Shown here piece by piece: positions 41,732-51,500 of a stretch of DNA of 64,000 nucleotides. The notes below the pieces were generated by a model that was not told the origin of the DNA, made no database searches, and saw only the letters and a list, made by a program, of their open reading frames with translations. This DNA comes from GCA-002733465 sp039969155 (GTDB lineage: Bacteria > Pseudomonadota > Gammaproteobacteria > Enterobacterales > Kangiellaceae): assembly GCA_039969155.1 (NCBI GenBank), contig JBDVOJ010000075.1, positions 1 through 64,000 on the forward strand, in the 5' to 3' direction. Position 1 is the first letter of the stretch. Every line of letters begins with the position of its first letter. The position numbers and the translations under genes were made by a program.

Positions 41732-43743
41732 TCTGAATTTCCTAGTCGCGATGGGAGAGTAGCGGTGATAGTCAAAAACGTTTGATGAGATTCTAATGAA
41801 TTAAGAGTCATTAGCTTATCATCAAAATCGTTATAAGCGCTGCTTAGGCTGAGATCTATACCAAATTGATTAACGGCTTGTTCGCGTATTTTCCAGTTTA
41901 ATACAAAATTAATCGAAGTATTATTACCATTGATTAATAGATCAGAAGTTTCATTTTGATTAATGGAATAGTCAAATGACAAATCTAATTCATTTGGAAT
42001 AATTGAGACATAAGTTTGTAGGGCATAGTTTATCGATTTAGAACTCACTTGAGTGATTAGATCGTCTATTTCATCTATACCGATACTCGCGGAAACACTC
42101 GCGGTTTCATCAAAGACTAAGTTTGAGAATAGGCTAACACCAAGCGTATTACTGTCATTTTGCAAACCTGTACGATCAATAAAATCAGTGTTGGATAAAT
42201 TGATACCCCAGCTGTTTACTTCGTACGCAAAATTGCTACTTACTTGCCAGCTAAAGACTTCGTTTCCGACGCTAATCGGAGTGTTTTCCGGGGTACGAAT
42301 TTCGGATTGATCTTGTTCGGCAATTGCTAGGGTAAAGCTAGGTGAGCCCACCCAGCTTGTTGTGTCTTCTAGTGTCGGCGACCAACTTAAAGACAAGCTA
42401 TTTAGTGTCGTTTCAATAGTAGGTAATACCATTATTGACTCTACATTATCTTGATGGGTCTCTGTAGAAAACTGCAATGCAGTACTCTCAGATTGTACAG
42501 CAGCGTTAATTTGAAATAAGTCTTTGTCAGTGGCAAGACCTTGATTGGCTATCGATTGAAAAAAAGTACCCACTCGTTGTTTCAATCCACCAACACTCCA
42601 GGCAATTTCAGAGCCAGTAACATCCGACTCAATGACATCTGAATAACTCAGCAAAATTTTATGTGCGTCATCTTCTTCAGCTTCAATGCCATCGGTTCTG
42701 TCGAGATCAAATTCAGAACGCGCATACTCCGCGACAAAATGTAGCTTGTCTTCTAATAATAAGCTTTCACTTGTTATCGACCAAGATTGACTCTCGCTGC
42801 CGCCACCACCGACAAATGCTTGAGCAACATATTCATCTTCAATATTAATTTGTCCATCGATCCAAGTTCCAGAAAGGGTCCACAAGGTGGGTTGTTCTTT
42901 AACAGGTGACGTTTCAAAATACATACCATCGACTCGTTGACGGCGATCGCTAATCCCCATTCCGCCACCGAATCCAAAGATCTCATTACTAGAAAGCGAA
43001 AAGCCAGAAACCTTCGATTCTATCGACGACATATTACCTACGACACTCACCCCTCTGCGAGAGAAATTGTCCATTATAAAGCTGCCATTGCCTACGACTT
43101 GATGGCCGATATGCGCCTCCGCATACTGATTGGAAACGGAAACCAGGAATTCACCATTATCGATTGTGCGCTCGCTAAACCGATTCTCTTCGATACTATC
43201 GTAATAAAGGTCAAATGCCCCTTCGAGCTGCCAACGATTACTTAGATGTGAAAAACTTACTTGGCTATTCGCTTGACCATGAAAACGATTGGGGGCTGGG
43301 TCGCCGATATTCTTTTCGGCAATTCTTTGACTTGCGATAAACTGTGAATCAATTGCGAGGCTACTTTCGGAAATTTCACTATATCGAACTTCAAAAATCC
43401 ATTCCGCAATTACTTCGCCAGATTGTATATCGGTTGCTGAAAGTTGATGTTTTCCAACGTCTAATTGAATGGTAGGCTGGTAGCTTAAACTACCTTCAGA
43501 TAGTTCGACCAATTCCGTAATATTGATTTGATCAAGCTCAAGAATAATATTTTCAAAAGAGTATGAACTAAGACTCTCGGGAAGTGAGACCTCAATCATT
43601 TCGCCTGACTCTATGACTAATGGAGTCGAGTCATCCGCGTGGGCTTGTTGGTCCACCGAATTGCCATCATTCGCTATTGTTTTGGTATGGCACAATGCGA
43701 AGATAGCGACTGTTATAAATGCAAAAAATCTTGGACGCGCCAC
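41728..43743 (-). CDS. Large predicted outer-membrane beta-barrel protein, unknown function
   Basis: A 671-residue protein with a signal peptide (FFAFITVAIFALCHTKTIA). A soluble beta-rich N-terminal domain (about 40-125, including QPTIQLDVGKHQLSATD) is followed by a long run of alternating polar/hydrophobic strands (for example QLEGAFDLYYDS, GFSLSSNEIFGFGGGMG, LSLSWSPTL, VNQFGIDLSLSSAYN), typical of a large outer-membrane barrel. The final residues (TFLTITATLPSRLG) do not show the usual terminal Phe. It has no TonB plug. The start is GTG 43741-43743 preceded by GAGGGGGGAG. The partner gene is translationally coupled. Function unknown. Confidence 0.65.
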   Translation of the reverse strand: MARPRFFAFITVAIFALCHTKTIANDGNSVDQQAHADDSTPLVIESGEMIEVSLPESLSSYSFENIILELDQINITELVELSEGSLSYQPTIQLDVGKHQLSATDIQSGEVIAEWIFEVRYSEISESSLAIDSQFIASQRIAEKNIGDPAPNRFHGQANSQVSFSHLSNRWQLEGAFDLYYDSIEENRFSERTIDNGEFLVSVSNQYAEAHIGHQVVGNGSFIMDNFSRRGVSVVGNMSSIESKVSGFSLSSNEIFGFGGGMGISDRRQRVDGMYFETSPVKEQPTLWTLSGTWIDGQINIEDEYVAQAFVGGGGSESQSWSITSESLLLEDKLHFVAEYARSEFDLDRTDGIEAEEDDAHKILLSYSDVIESDVTGSEIAWSVGGLKQRVGTFFQSIANQGLATDKDLFQINAAVQSESTALQFSTETHQDNVESIMVLPTIETTLNSLSLSWSPTLEDTTSWVGSPSFTLAIAEQDQSEIRTPENTPISVGNEVFSWQVSSNFAYEVNSWGINLSNTDFIDRTGLQNDSNTLGVSLFSNLVFDETASVSASIGIDEIDDLITQVSSKSINYALQTYVSIIPNELDLSFDYSINQNETSDLLINGNNTSINFVLNWKIREQAVNQFGIDLSLSSAYNDFDDKLMTLNSLESHQTFLTITATLPSRLGNSE

Positions 43744-43968
43744 GACTCCCCCCTCATTAAACAGTTACGCCAATCTTAATTCTTAATTAATATTAGATTA
43801 TGCTCGATTCACACCGATGTGTGCTTCGATACTTAAGTTGATAACGACCCTTTCCCCACAACACTCAAGTTAGTAACTCTACTGAGTTTAAAGAATCATT
43901 CCTTAACATAAGCTTAATCATCAATAATGTAATAAATACTCTAGCACGTTTCGCCTCGTATGACGAAA

Positions 43969-45000
43969 TTAGACCTTGTTTGCTTTCTCAACTGAAATGC
44001 CATCACCAAGCTCTATCTTTAGGTTTCGTTCTAACACTAGCTGGCAAGATAAGCGATATCCTTGAGCTAACTCTTTATCCGTAAGAGCTTCATGCTCAGA
44101 CAGCTCTTTTCGATCTTGGTCTGTCAGATTAACAATTCTCACACGACACGTTCCGCAGATTCCTCCTCCACCGCAATCGGAATCTATTGGGATTTGTCGC
44201 TCAAATAGGGTATCCAACAAAGTGGTATCTTTAGTCACTTTAAGTTTTAAAAGCTGCCCGCGCTGATCTTGAATGGTTAACTTGACGGATCGGTGATCCA
44301 CAAATCGATGTAGTAGTTGAGTAAAATCAGCCAGTGAAAAACTAGAACTGATCAACAGCATTCCTGACAAACTGAAAAGCACTAATAGACTTGCGAAGAA
44401 TATAATTAAACTGTTATTAAAATTACCTCGCTCTGTAAAATCCATAAAGTGCAGCATCATAAAAAAGTCGAACACCCGCCAGTTGTCTGTTCGCACTCCT
44501 TGAAACTCGCCAGTTATGGCCGAAAAGTATAGAGTGGAACTAGTTTCATCGTTGTAAATAAGCCGCCAAACCGGAAGCTCCATTCCTCTATTCTCATCAT
44601 TTCGACTTGAAACCTTAGTTAAAGCAATTAACTCTCCTCCTCCAGCATAACTCTCTGTGGCAATTTTTTTTATCAACGACTCGCTTATCACTGTTTCTTG
44701 AAAGGTTGTGGCATCAACCAATTTTACTTGGTCTTTCATGGATAATTTGAAAGCGGATCGATGATGAACTCGAATCAAGCTCACTGTTGAGGCTTCGGGA
44801 AAAAGCGTTAGAACTTGAGAAAAATCAGCCGACTGAGATAGTGAGTCTTTTTGCTGATTTTTAAATATAAAATTTCCTTTCACTTCTTTATGATTGATTA
44901 AGCTAAAAACTAATCCGCTCACAACCCACACAAGTAGTTGAGCGCCAACTATCACTGCAATCCATTTATGTAGTTTTTTTAGTATTGAGAAGAGGTTCAT
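43969..45000 (-). CDS. PepSY membrane protein fused to an NqrF-like 2Fe-2S domain
   Basis: A 343-residue inner-membrane protein. Residues 1-225 are a PepSY-associated module: a first helix with HKWIAVIVGAQLLVWVVSG, a periplasmic domain with PVWRLIY and TLYFSAITGEF, a histidine-bearing helix (FFMMLHFMDF) and a second helix (SLIIFFASLLVLFSLSGMLL). Residues 245-343 are a ferredoxin domain with Cys276, 282, 285 and 319 (C-x5-C-x2-C-x33-C), the spacing of NqrF-type and not of plant-type ferredoxins. The flavin domain of NqrF is missing. It may pass electrons across the membrane, for example in metal reduction. Overlaps the next PepSY gene by ATGA. Confidence 0.82.
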   Translation of the reverse strand: MNLFSILKKLHKWIAVIVGAQLLVWVVSGLVFSLINHKEVKGNFIFKNQQKDSLSQSADFSQVLTLFPEASTVSLIRVHHRSAFKLSMKDQVKLVDATTFQETVISESLIKKIATESYAGGGELIALTKVSSRNDENRGMELPVWRLIYNDETSSTLYFSAITGEFQGVRTDNWRVFDFFMMLHFMDFTERGNFNNSLIIFFASLLVLFSLSGMLLISSSFSLADFTQLLHRFVDHRSVKLTIQDQRGQLLKLKVTKDTTLLDTLFERQIPIDSDCGGGGICGTCRVRIVNLTDQDRKELSEHEALTDKELAQGYRLSCQLVLERNLKIELGDGISVEKANKV

Positions 45001-45695
45001 TTAGCAGCCACTCCTCGCAGTCTGTAGAACAGCAACCATGTACCAAAGATGGCCAGCAATAAACTAGATATACTGAAAAAGCGAAATAAGTAGCCTCGGT
45101 GTCCGTTGCTTCCCATATAATCCATAATGTGTAGGATCCAGAATACGTCGAATACCCGCCACAAATCACTGCGTTTAGATACTAGGCGGCCGCTAGAGTG
45201 ATGAAAATACAGAGTCGAGCGATAGACATCATCGTATTGAACCTGCCATACCGGCATTTTACTTCCACCGATTTCACCAGGATACTCTGCCAGCTTTCGA
45301 ATAGTCTTAACTGCCGCATCACCGGCATATATGGCTGCTGCGTTTTGCTCTATTTGTGGTTTGTTCAGATCTTCTTTTAGTTGACCCGTCAAGGCGTCAA
45401 CGACCACAGGTTTTTGTCGACCAGCAGTAATTTCATAGACAGGTGCGCCAAAATAACTTGTTAATTTGATTGACTGTACAGGGGCCAATGATTCTAGAAG
45501 CTCATTGGTGATTGGTTTTATAAGCGTTCGGTCGAACTTGGGTTCGGTATATTCGCTAACGAGATGATTGCCATGAATAATATTTAGGTCAATTACTGTC
45601 ATGTATAAGCCACTAACGGCCCAAATAGATACCTGAATACCGGCTGCTAAAGCCAACCACTTATGTGCGCGGCGAACCCATACCACTTTTTTCAT
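44997..45695 (-). CDS. PepSY-type membrane protein
   Basis: A 232-residue homologue of the N-terminal part of its downstream partner: RRAHKWLALAAGIQVSIWAV and SGLYMTV, PVWQVQYDD, STLYFHHSSGRLVSKRSDLW, then WILHIMDYMG and a final helix (FSISSLLLAIFGTWLLFY). It lacks the iron-sulfur domain. The shared histidines (HKW and LHIMD) could carry haem, as in other PepSY-TM proteins. I place the start at ATG 45693-45695 (AGGGA upstream). The two genes overlap by four bases and may form a heterodimeric electron-transfer unit. Confidence 0.8.
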   Translation of the reverse strand: MKKVVWVRRAHKWLALAAGIQVSIWAVSGLYMTVIDLNIIHGNHLVSEYTEPKFDRTLIKPITNELLESLAPVQSIKLTSYFGAPVYEITAGRQKPVVVDALTGQLKEDLNKPQIEQNAAAIYAGDAAVKTIRKLAEYPGEIGGSKMPVWQVQYDDVYRSTLYFHHSSGRLVSKRSDLWRVFDVFWILHIMDYMGSNGHRGYLFRFFSISSLLLAIFGTWLLFYRLRGVAAK

Positions 45696-45968
45696 TATTA
45701 TATCCCTTAGAAATTGAAGCGTATTTAGCTTCAACAATTCGATTCTAACCGAAAATGGGCGACCATGAAATGCTCAACAATTCTCCAGCTATTCGCTCAG
45801 TTTGCACTACAAGTGTTTGACGACTCAGATACTCCCAATAAATATCCCAAAAAGTACTAAGACTTTAGTTTGATACTGACGTCTCAGCATCAGTTTGTGC
45901 TAAAATTCGTCGCAACTAGCTATTCTTAGTTTTTAGACACGTTCATATTTAATATTGAGGATAAAACC

Positions 45969-46946
45969 ATGAAACAACCTGTTCGCGTAACAGTCACTGG
46001 CGCCGCCGGACAAATCTGCTATTCACTCCTTTTTCGTATCGCATCTGGCGAAATGTTAGGTAACGACCAACCCGTTATTCTGCAGTTATTGGAAATCACG
46101 CCAGCGCTTAAAGTTCTAGAAGCAGTAAAAATGGAGCTTAACGACTGTGCTTTTCCGTTACTACACGACGTAATTTGCACTGATGACGCTAAAGTTGCTT
46201 TCACCGGTTCAGACTATGGTTTAATGGTTGGCGCTAAGCCTCGCGGGCCAGGTATGGAAAGAGCCGATCTGTTGAAAGACAACGGTAAGATCTTCAGCAC
46301 TTTGGGCAAAGTTATCAACGAAGTGGCAAATCCAGAAATGAAAATCTGTGTTGTAGGTAATCCTGCAAATACTAATGCTTATATCCTGATGAAAAATGCA
46401 CCAAACCTAAACCCGCGTAATATCAGCGCATTAATGCGATTAGATCACAACCGAGCGATTTACCAATTAGCAGAAAAAGCTGACAAACCAATGAATACGG
46501 TCAAGAAAATGACAATTTGGGGTAATCACTCGACGACTCAAGTTCCAGATATTACTCACACCACTATTGGCGGTGAAACAGCTCCTAGCTTGGTCGACTC
46601 AACCTGGGCTAATGAAGAATTCATTCCTAAAGTAGCTAAGCGTGGTGCAGAAGTAATTGCAGCTCGTGGTTCATCTTCTGCAGCTTCGGCAGCAAACGGT
46701 GTTATCGACCATATGAAATCTTGGGTACTCGGTACGGAAGAAGGTGATTGGATTTCAATGGCGGTTTGTTCAGACGGTTCTTACGGCATAGAAAAAGGTT
46801 TGATCTACTCTTACCCTATTACTTGTAAAGACGGCGATTGGACTATTGTTCAAGGGCTTGAAAACAGTGACTTTATTACAGATAAAATGAAAGCCTCTGA
46901 AAAAGAACTTCAAGATGAAGCTGAGACTTGTTCAGACTTGTTCTAG
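45969..46946 (+). CDS. mdh: Malate dehydrogenase
   Basis: A 325-residue NAD-dependent malate dehydrogenase of the type 2 (cytosolic-like) group; it interconverts malate and oxaloacetate in the TCA cycle. The coenzyme fold is VTVTGAAGQICYSLLFRIA, the substrate loop is KPRGPGMERADLL, and the catalytic His is in WGNHSTTQVPD. GAGG precedes the ATG. A strong terminator follows, so it is monocistronic. Confidence 0.97.
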   Translation: MKQPVRVTVTGAAGQICYSLLFRIASGEMLGNDQPVILQLLEITPALKVLEAVKMELNDCAFPLLHDVICTDDAKVAFTGSDYGLMVGAKPRGPGMERADLLKDNGKIFSTLGKVINEVANPEMKICVVGNPANTNAYILMKNAPNLNPRNISALMRLDHNRAIYQLAEKADKPMNTVKKMTIWGNHSTTQVPDITHTTIGGETAPSLVDSTWANEEFIPKVAKRGAEVIAARGSSSAASAANGVIDHMKSWVLGTEEGDWISMAVCSDGSYGIEKGLIYSYPITCKDGDWTIVQGLENSDFITDKMKASEKELQDEAETCSDLF

Positions 46947-46970
46947 AAAATAAAATAATCTAGAAATCAA

Positions 46971-46996
46971 AACGGGGCTTCTTAGCCCCGTTTTTT
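46971..46996. terminator. Terminator of mdh, usable from both sides
   Basis: AACGGGGCT (46971-46979) pairs with AGCCCCGTT (46984-46992) with a 4-base loop and a T-run to 46996. A run of A precedes it, so it can also end the reverse-strand lipoprotein gene. Confidence 0.92.
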
Positions 46997-47023
46997 ATTG
47001 CAGAGCGTAAATCGGGTAGAAAA

Positions 47024-47800
47024 CTATTCAAGGTTTACCGATAAACCAATTGTTTTTCTAGACTGATAAATTTTAAATTCGCCACCACTATCAAATGCCG
47101 GGTCAATGACCCCCCTACCTTCTCGCTCTAACTTCAAGTTCAGATCGCAGAGCGCCGAAGTATTCAATCCGTTAGTGCCGTTGGCAAATAAATTATTACT
47201 AGAAATATCAAACTCGTACTGCCCATCATCATCGATATCAAACGAAGTTGCACTGGTCGTTCTATTTCCTTCTGTGTTAGTACAAGTGACACTCGAATAT
47301 AGATGAATGCCTTGCCCATTTCGACTCGAAGACCAAGTCAATAATACGTTTTCGGATAACCCAAATTGAGTATTAGCGAGTGGGCTTGTGATGTCGAAAG
47401 AAGTAGGAAGTCTAGCAGTAGAATCGACAATATTTTCACCATTGCTGCGATAGAACCTAACAGTAAACAATGTATCCGATTCCACAATATCCATATAGGC
47501 CTGATAGTCGATATCAAAAATATCCGTATCTTCGTCGAGCCGTTTTATAACTCCCCCAGCCTCAACTTCGAGGTATTCACCATCAGATAACTCAACGTTG
47601 GTTCCAAACTCACCGCCAACATTCAACTCCACAACCACTCTGCTTCGCTGATCCTCTCGAGCATCAACTTCCATTTTAGCCCAAATGCCGGAGGTTTGGA
47701 TATCTTCCGAATCGACGGATTCAGAATTACATCCCATTAGAAAGAGCAAACTCAAACTAAAGCCTGTTAACAATGCATACTTTAATTTAATTGAAATCAT
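47024..47800 (-). CDS. Lipoprotein of unknown function
   Basis: A 258-residue protein whose signal ends in a lipobox (LFLMGC, Cys24), so it is lipid-anchored. The rest is beta-rich, with a segment TSPLANTQFGLSENVLLTWS resembling an Ig/fibronectin-like strand pattern and two Cys (about 173 and 218) that may pair. AGAGG precedes the ATG. I recognise no family. It lies upstream of the mdh terminator and downstream of the S9 peptidase gene on the same strand, 85 bases apart. Confidence 0.7.
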   Translation of the reverse strand: MISIKLKYALLTGFSLSLLFLMGCNSESVDSEDIQTSGIWAKMEVDAREDQRSRVVVELNVGGEFGTNVELSDGEYLEVEAGGVIKRLDEDTDIFDIDYQAYMDIVESDTLFTVRFYRSNGENIVDSTARLPTSFDITSPLANTQFGLSENVLLTWSSSRNGQGIHLYSSVTCTNTEGNRTTSATSFDIDDDGQYEFDISSNNLFANGTNGLNTSALCDLNLKLEREGRGVIDPAFDSGGEFKIYQSRKTIGLSVNLE

Positions 47801-47885
47801 GTTAAATTGCCTCTGATCGAATTATTCAATTTTTGCTTTACTACTTTTCCTTTGAGTAAATCACTTCTTTAATTCTTAATCCTCA

Positions 47886-49946
47886 CTATTTTTCAATTTT
47901 GTCGGCTGATTCTATTTTTTCCGCATGATTTAACTCGTAGGGTGGCATTTTTTTACCTTTGCTTTTACCTTTTAGATAAAAGTCCATCCAGCGCATTAAC
48001 CGCATAGAATAATCTAATTGAGATGCACTGTTTTTGTTTCCATGACCTTCATCTGGGTAAAAAACTAATCGAACCGGAGTATCCGTTCGAGTCTTAATAT
48101 ATCGATACAGCTCCATCGATTGGCTCGGATGAACTCGAGTATCTTTTTCACCATGCATGATGAGTAAAGGCGTTTTCGCCTTATCTGTATGATAGATAGG
48201 GCTGCGTTCTAACATCCACTGCCATTTATCCCATGGATAATTTCTCGCATGAACATTATGCATTTCTTTTGGAATATCGGTGGTTCCAAACTTGGATAGT
48301 TGGTTAGAAATTCCTACAAACATAACACTTGCCGCAAAGTGTTCGCTAAGAGCCGTTGCTGCCCACGCAGAAGCATATCCACCGTATGATCCGCCGGTAA
48401 TTCCAACGCGTTTTTTATCCACTAACCCGATATCGGATAAGTATTTAATCGCGTCGACCAAATCGTTAAACTCTGCCCCCGCATAATCAGCTTGTCCCAT
48501 TTTAGAAAATTCGACACCACGCCCCGTACTTCCTCGGTAATTCGGTAAGAAAATTGCATAGTCTCGTTCTGCAGCGTATTTTATTGGATAGGAATATCTG
48601 TCCAACCAAGCATCGCTCACATGCGACTCCGGCCCCCCGTGAACCATCATGATCAATGGATAACGTTTTCGCTTTGAATAATTCATTGGATAAATCAAAA
48701 CACCTTGTATCTCAACGCCATCTCTAGCTTTAAAGGTGATGGTTTCTTGTCTTGGTAATTTCGCTAATTCTAACCAAGGATTAGAAACAGATTGTCGTTT
48801 GGCTTGATTGTCCGAGAAATTAACAATTTCGCTCGGATGTGCATCACTACTTGCGACTCCCACTAAAACTCTGCCCGACTTATCAGTTCTAATTGAGTGA
48901 ACTACTAAATCGCCTTTGGTAATTTTTGCTGAGTGAGTTCCGCTATCTAGATTAATACTTACCACTTCACTTTGAGTACCCACATGACCTAGAAAAGTTA
49001 GTTGGAAATCTGATTGCCATTGAATATCTCTCACTTGCCCCTGATAATTTTTGTTAATCTCTCTTAATTTTCCCGAGCTTGCATCACCTATATATAAGCG
49101 TCCAGTAGCAGGATCATGTTTATCTTGAGCTCCGATAATAGCCACTTTCTCGCCATCCGGTGACCAGCGTGCGACACCAAGCTTACCTTCGGTTTTAAAT
49201 CGACTTAGCAGGTCGCCATCGAGTTCGGCAATCTGGTATTCCGATGCCACGTAACTGTCATCAACAAAGGGTGTTGGTGCCGTTCGGATCAGCAAGCGAT
49301 CCTTATTAGGGTGATACTTAGCGGATATAAAATGAGCTTCATTATCCAGCTTAATATGCACCGACTTTGGAGTTAGAAGGTCCACCAAATAAGCTGACTT
49401 AAACTCCACTGACTCCTCATAGACTTTTGCCTTTAGCCCCTTTTTTTTGAGCGACTCTTTTTCTTTTTTTGCTTTTGGTTTAGCAAGATACACCAGTTTT
49501 GACTCATCATAATTGACACTAAATGAACTGATATCGCTAACTCCGCTGACAACGCTTTGCGCTTCTCCACCATCGACTGCGATTTTGTAAACACTGGCAA
49601 ACTTATCTTGGTCACGTTGACTTAGAAAATAAATGAAGCGCCCATTCGCTCCCCATTGAATACTTCCTAATCGCTTTTTGCCCGTTATAAAAGGCCGACT
49701 ATTACCTTTTTGATCGGTAAGGTAAAGCTCAACATAGGGCTTCCCATCATCATCGCTATAAACATCTCGAGGTACCTTCACTAAATAAGCAAAATGTTCA
49801 CCATTGGGTGACACCGCGACATCGATGACCGACTTCATTTCTACAAGTTGTTCGAGAGAAAACTGTTTCTCTTTCTTTGCAAACACGTTTTGACTAAAAA
49901 CAATCAGCGATATGGCCAAAGTCAGAATCGGTAGTTTCTTGAACAT
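47886..49946 (-). CDS. S9 family peptidase (prolyl oligopeptidase type)
   Basis: A 686-residue secreted serine peptidase: signal peptide (LAISLIVFSQNVFA), a beta-propeller domain (about 40-400) and an alpha/beta-hydrolase domain (about 415-670). The catalytic triad is visible as Ser in GITGGSYGGY (about 520), Asp in HGEKDTRVHPSQ (about 604) and His in DEGHGNKN (about 636). Such enzymes cut short peptides, often after Pro or with dipeptidyl-peptidase action. AGGAG lies before the ATG. It is 28 bases after cysQ on the same strand and might be read from that transcript. Confidence 0.92.
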   Translation of the reverse strand: MFKKLPILTLAISLIVFSQNVFAKKEKQFSLEQLVEMKSVIDVAVSPNGEHFAYLVKVPRDVYSDDDGKPYVELYLTDQKGNSRPFITGKKRLGSIQWGANGRFIYFLSQRDQDKFASVYKIAVDGGEAQSVVSGVSDISSFSVNYDESKLVYLAKPKAKKEKESLKKKGLKAKVYEESVEFKSAYLVDLLTPKSVHIKLDNEAHFISAKYHPNKDRLLIRTAPTPFVDDSYVASEYQIAELDGDLLSRFKTEGKLGVARWSPDGEKVAIIGAQDKHDPATGRLYIGDASSGKLREINKNYQGQVRDIQWQSDFQLTFLGHVGTQSEVVSINLDSGTHSAKITKGDLVVHSIRTDKSGRVLVGVASSDAHPSEIVNFSDNQAKRQSVSNPWLELAKLPRQETITFKARDGVEIQGVLIYPMNYSKRKRYPLIMMVHGGPESHVSDAWLDRYSYPIKYAAERDYAIFLPNYRGSTGRGVEFSKMGQADYAGAEFNDLVDAIKYLSDIGLVDKKRVGITGGSYGGYASAWAATALSEHFAASVMFVGISNQLSKFGTTDIPKEMHNVHARNYPWDKWQWMLERSPIYHTDKAKTPLLIMHGEKDTRVHPSQSMELYRYIKTRTDTPVRLVFYPDEGHGNKNSASQLDYSMRLMRWMDFYLKGKSKGKKMPPYELNHAEKIESADKIEK

Positions 49947-49974
49947 TATGTTCTCCTATCTAAATTAAGTTCTT

Positions 49975-50793
49975 TTACTTTGTTTCAGGAATAACTAATT
50001 CATTCTTCCAATTAAAACTGGGGTCACCTAAGACAAAAAAGAAGGGATTGAGAAGGTTTTCTTTTTGATTATAAGTCATTTCACTAAAGTCTAGCTGTAC
50101 AATCCTTCCTCCGGCTTGTTCCACAATGGCTTGTGCAGCCGCAGTATCCCATTCAGCAGTTAACGCTAAGCGAGGATAAAAATCCGCGCATCCTTCCGCT
50201 ATCAAACACATTTTTAGCGAGCTACCACGACTCGTTAAATCATAGCTTGCGAAATTCTTACAAAGCATTTTAACTTTGTCTAGTCCGTGCCTTCGGCTCG
50301 CGACCACGGTAATATGATTCTTACCATTCTTCTGATGTAATTTTCGCACGTTAATTTTATTCGCAGGTTGGTCTTGTTCCTGCTTAAAAGCGCCTAGGCC
50401 ATCTGCAGCAAAATAAACGATATCTAACACCGGTACATAAATAACGCCGAGAATGCATTTACCATTTTCTATTAAACCAATATTAACCGTAAAATCGCCA
50501 TTTTTCTCGATAAACTCTTTGGTTCCGTCTAACGGATCAATTATGAAACATTGCTTCCATTGTCTACGCTGTTCAAAGGGTATATCGGTGCTCTCTTCCG
50601 AGAAACAAGGAATAGCAGGATAATTTTTCTCCAAGAATCCAACAATGATGTCGTGAGCTGCCAAGTCGGCTTTTGTTAGAGGAGAGTCATCTCCTTTGAT
50701 CTGAACATCGAAATCATCTGTACTATAGATTTCTAATATTTCTTTGCCCGCTTTTTTCGCGATGTAAACGACATCTTTGAGTAAAGCTTCCAT
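49975..50793 (-). CDS. cysQ: 3'(2'),5'-bisphosphate nucleotidase CysQ
   Basis: A 272-residue Mg-dependent phosphatase of the inositol-monophosphatase fold that removes the 3'-phosphate of PAP and helps sulfate assimilation. Metal-binding motifs are present: FSEES, DPLDGTKEF and WDTAAAQAIVEQAGG. I take ATG 50791-50793, with AAGGA upstream, and not the ATG 13 codons earlier. It follows nudE and yrfG in the same direction, a conserved set beside gsp genes in several Gammaproteobacteria. Confidence 0.94.
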   Translation of the reverse strand: MEALLKDVVYIAKKAGKEILEIYSTDDFDVQIKGDDSPLTKADLAAHDIIVGFLEKNYPAIPCFSEESTDIPFEQRRQWKQCFIIDPLDGTKEFIEKNGDFTVNIGLIENGKCILGVIYVPVLDIVYFAADGLGAFKQEQDQPANKINVRKLHQKNGKNHITVVASRRHGLDKVKMLCKNFASYDLTSRGSSLKMCLIAEGCADFYPRLALTAEWDTAAAQAIVEQAGGRIVQLDFSEMTYNQKENLLNPFFFVLGDPSFNWKNELVIPETK

Positions 50794-50867
50794 TATTATC
50801 CTTTTCACCGGAAAACAAGTTTTGTTATTCAAAGAGCTAAATAGCTGGAACTAATCCAGCTACAAGG

Positions 50868-51440
50868 TTACTGGTGATGACGCTTTTTCAAAATCTGTTT
50901 AACTAGAAATAACGCAGCTATCGAACGAGCTTCGGTAAAATCTTCTTGCTCAAGAATTGAATCAATGTCTTCAATCGGCCAATGCACTACTTCAAGCGGT
51001 TCTGGCTCATCACCGGGCAAGGATTCTGGAAACAAGTCTTCTGCTAATATCAAGCTCATTTGATGAGTGAAGTACCCGGGTGCAAGCGATATTTTCTTCA
51101 TCACTGTAAAAGACTCAGCGCCAAATCCAACTTCTTCTTTCAACTCTCGATTTGCCGCTTGCTCTGGAGATTCATTAGAATCCATTAGCCCCTTTGGAAA
51201 AGCCAATTGATAATTGTCTGTTCCAGCTGAGTATTCCCTTATGAGTAATAGGTTTTTGTTATCAAGTATTGGCACAATCATTACTGCACCGTTAGGACCT
51301 GAGACTAAACGCTCGTAGGTTCGAAACTCTCCATTTGGAAATTTTAACTCTAGTTCTTCTACATGAAACAAACGAGTCTTCGCCACACTGGTGCGGTTTA
51401 AGACTGTAGGCTTTGAAGATATCTTCGACTTTTTATTCAT
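50868..51440 (-). CDS. nudE: ADP compounds hydrolase NudE
   Basis: A 190-residue Nudix hydrolase that splits ADP-ribose, NADH and related nucleotides. The Nudix box G-x5-E-x7-RELKEEVGF is complete (beginning GLMDSNE), and the N-terminal beta-domain includes PNGAVMIVPILDNKNLLLIR. Length fits NudE (about 185). It sits between yrfG and cysQ, the usual order. Confidence 0.94.
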   Translation of the reverse strand: MNKKSKISSKPTVLNRTSVAKTRLFHVEELELKFPNGEFRTYERLVSGPNGAVMIVPILDNKNLLLIREYSAGTDNYQLAFPKGLMDSNESPEQAANRELKEEVGFGAESFTVMKKISLAPGYFTHQMSLILAEDLFPESLPGDEPEPLEVVHWPIEDIDSILEQEDFTEARSIAALFLVKQILKKRHHQ

Positions 51441-51500
51441 GTTTACGCGATCGCTTACAAACGAAAAAGGGTTAATGGAGCGGTAGTTCCTAGTTTTTAA

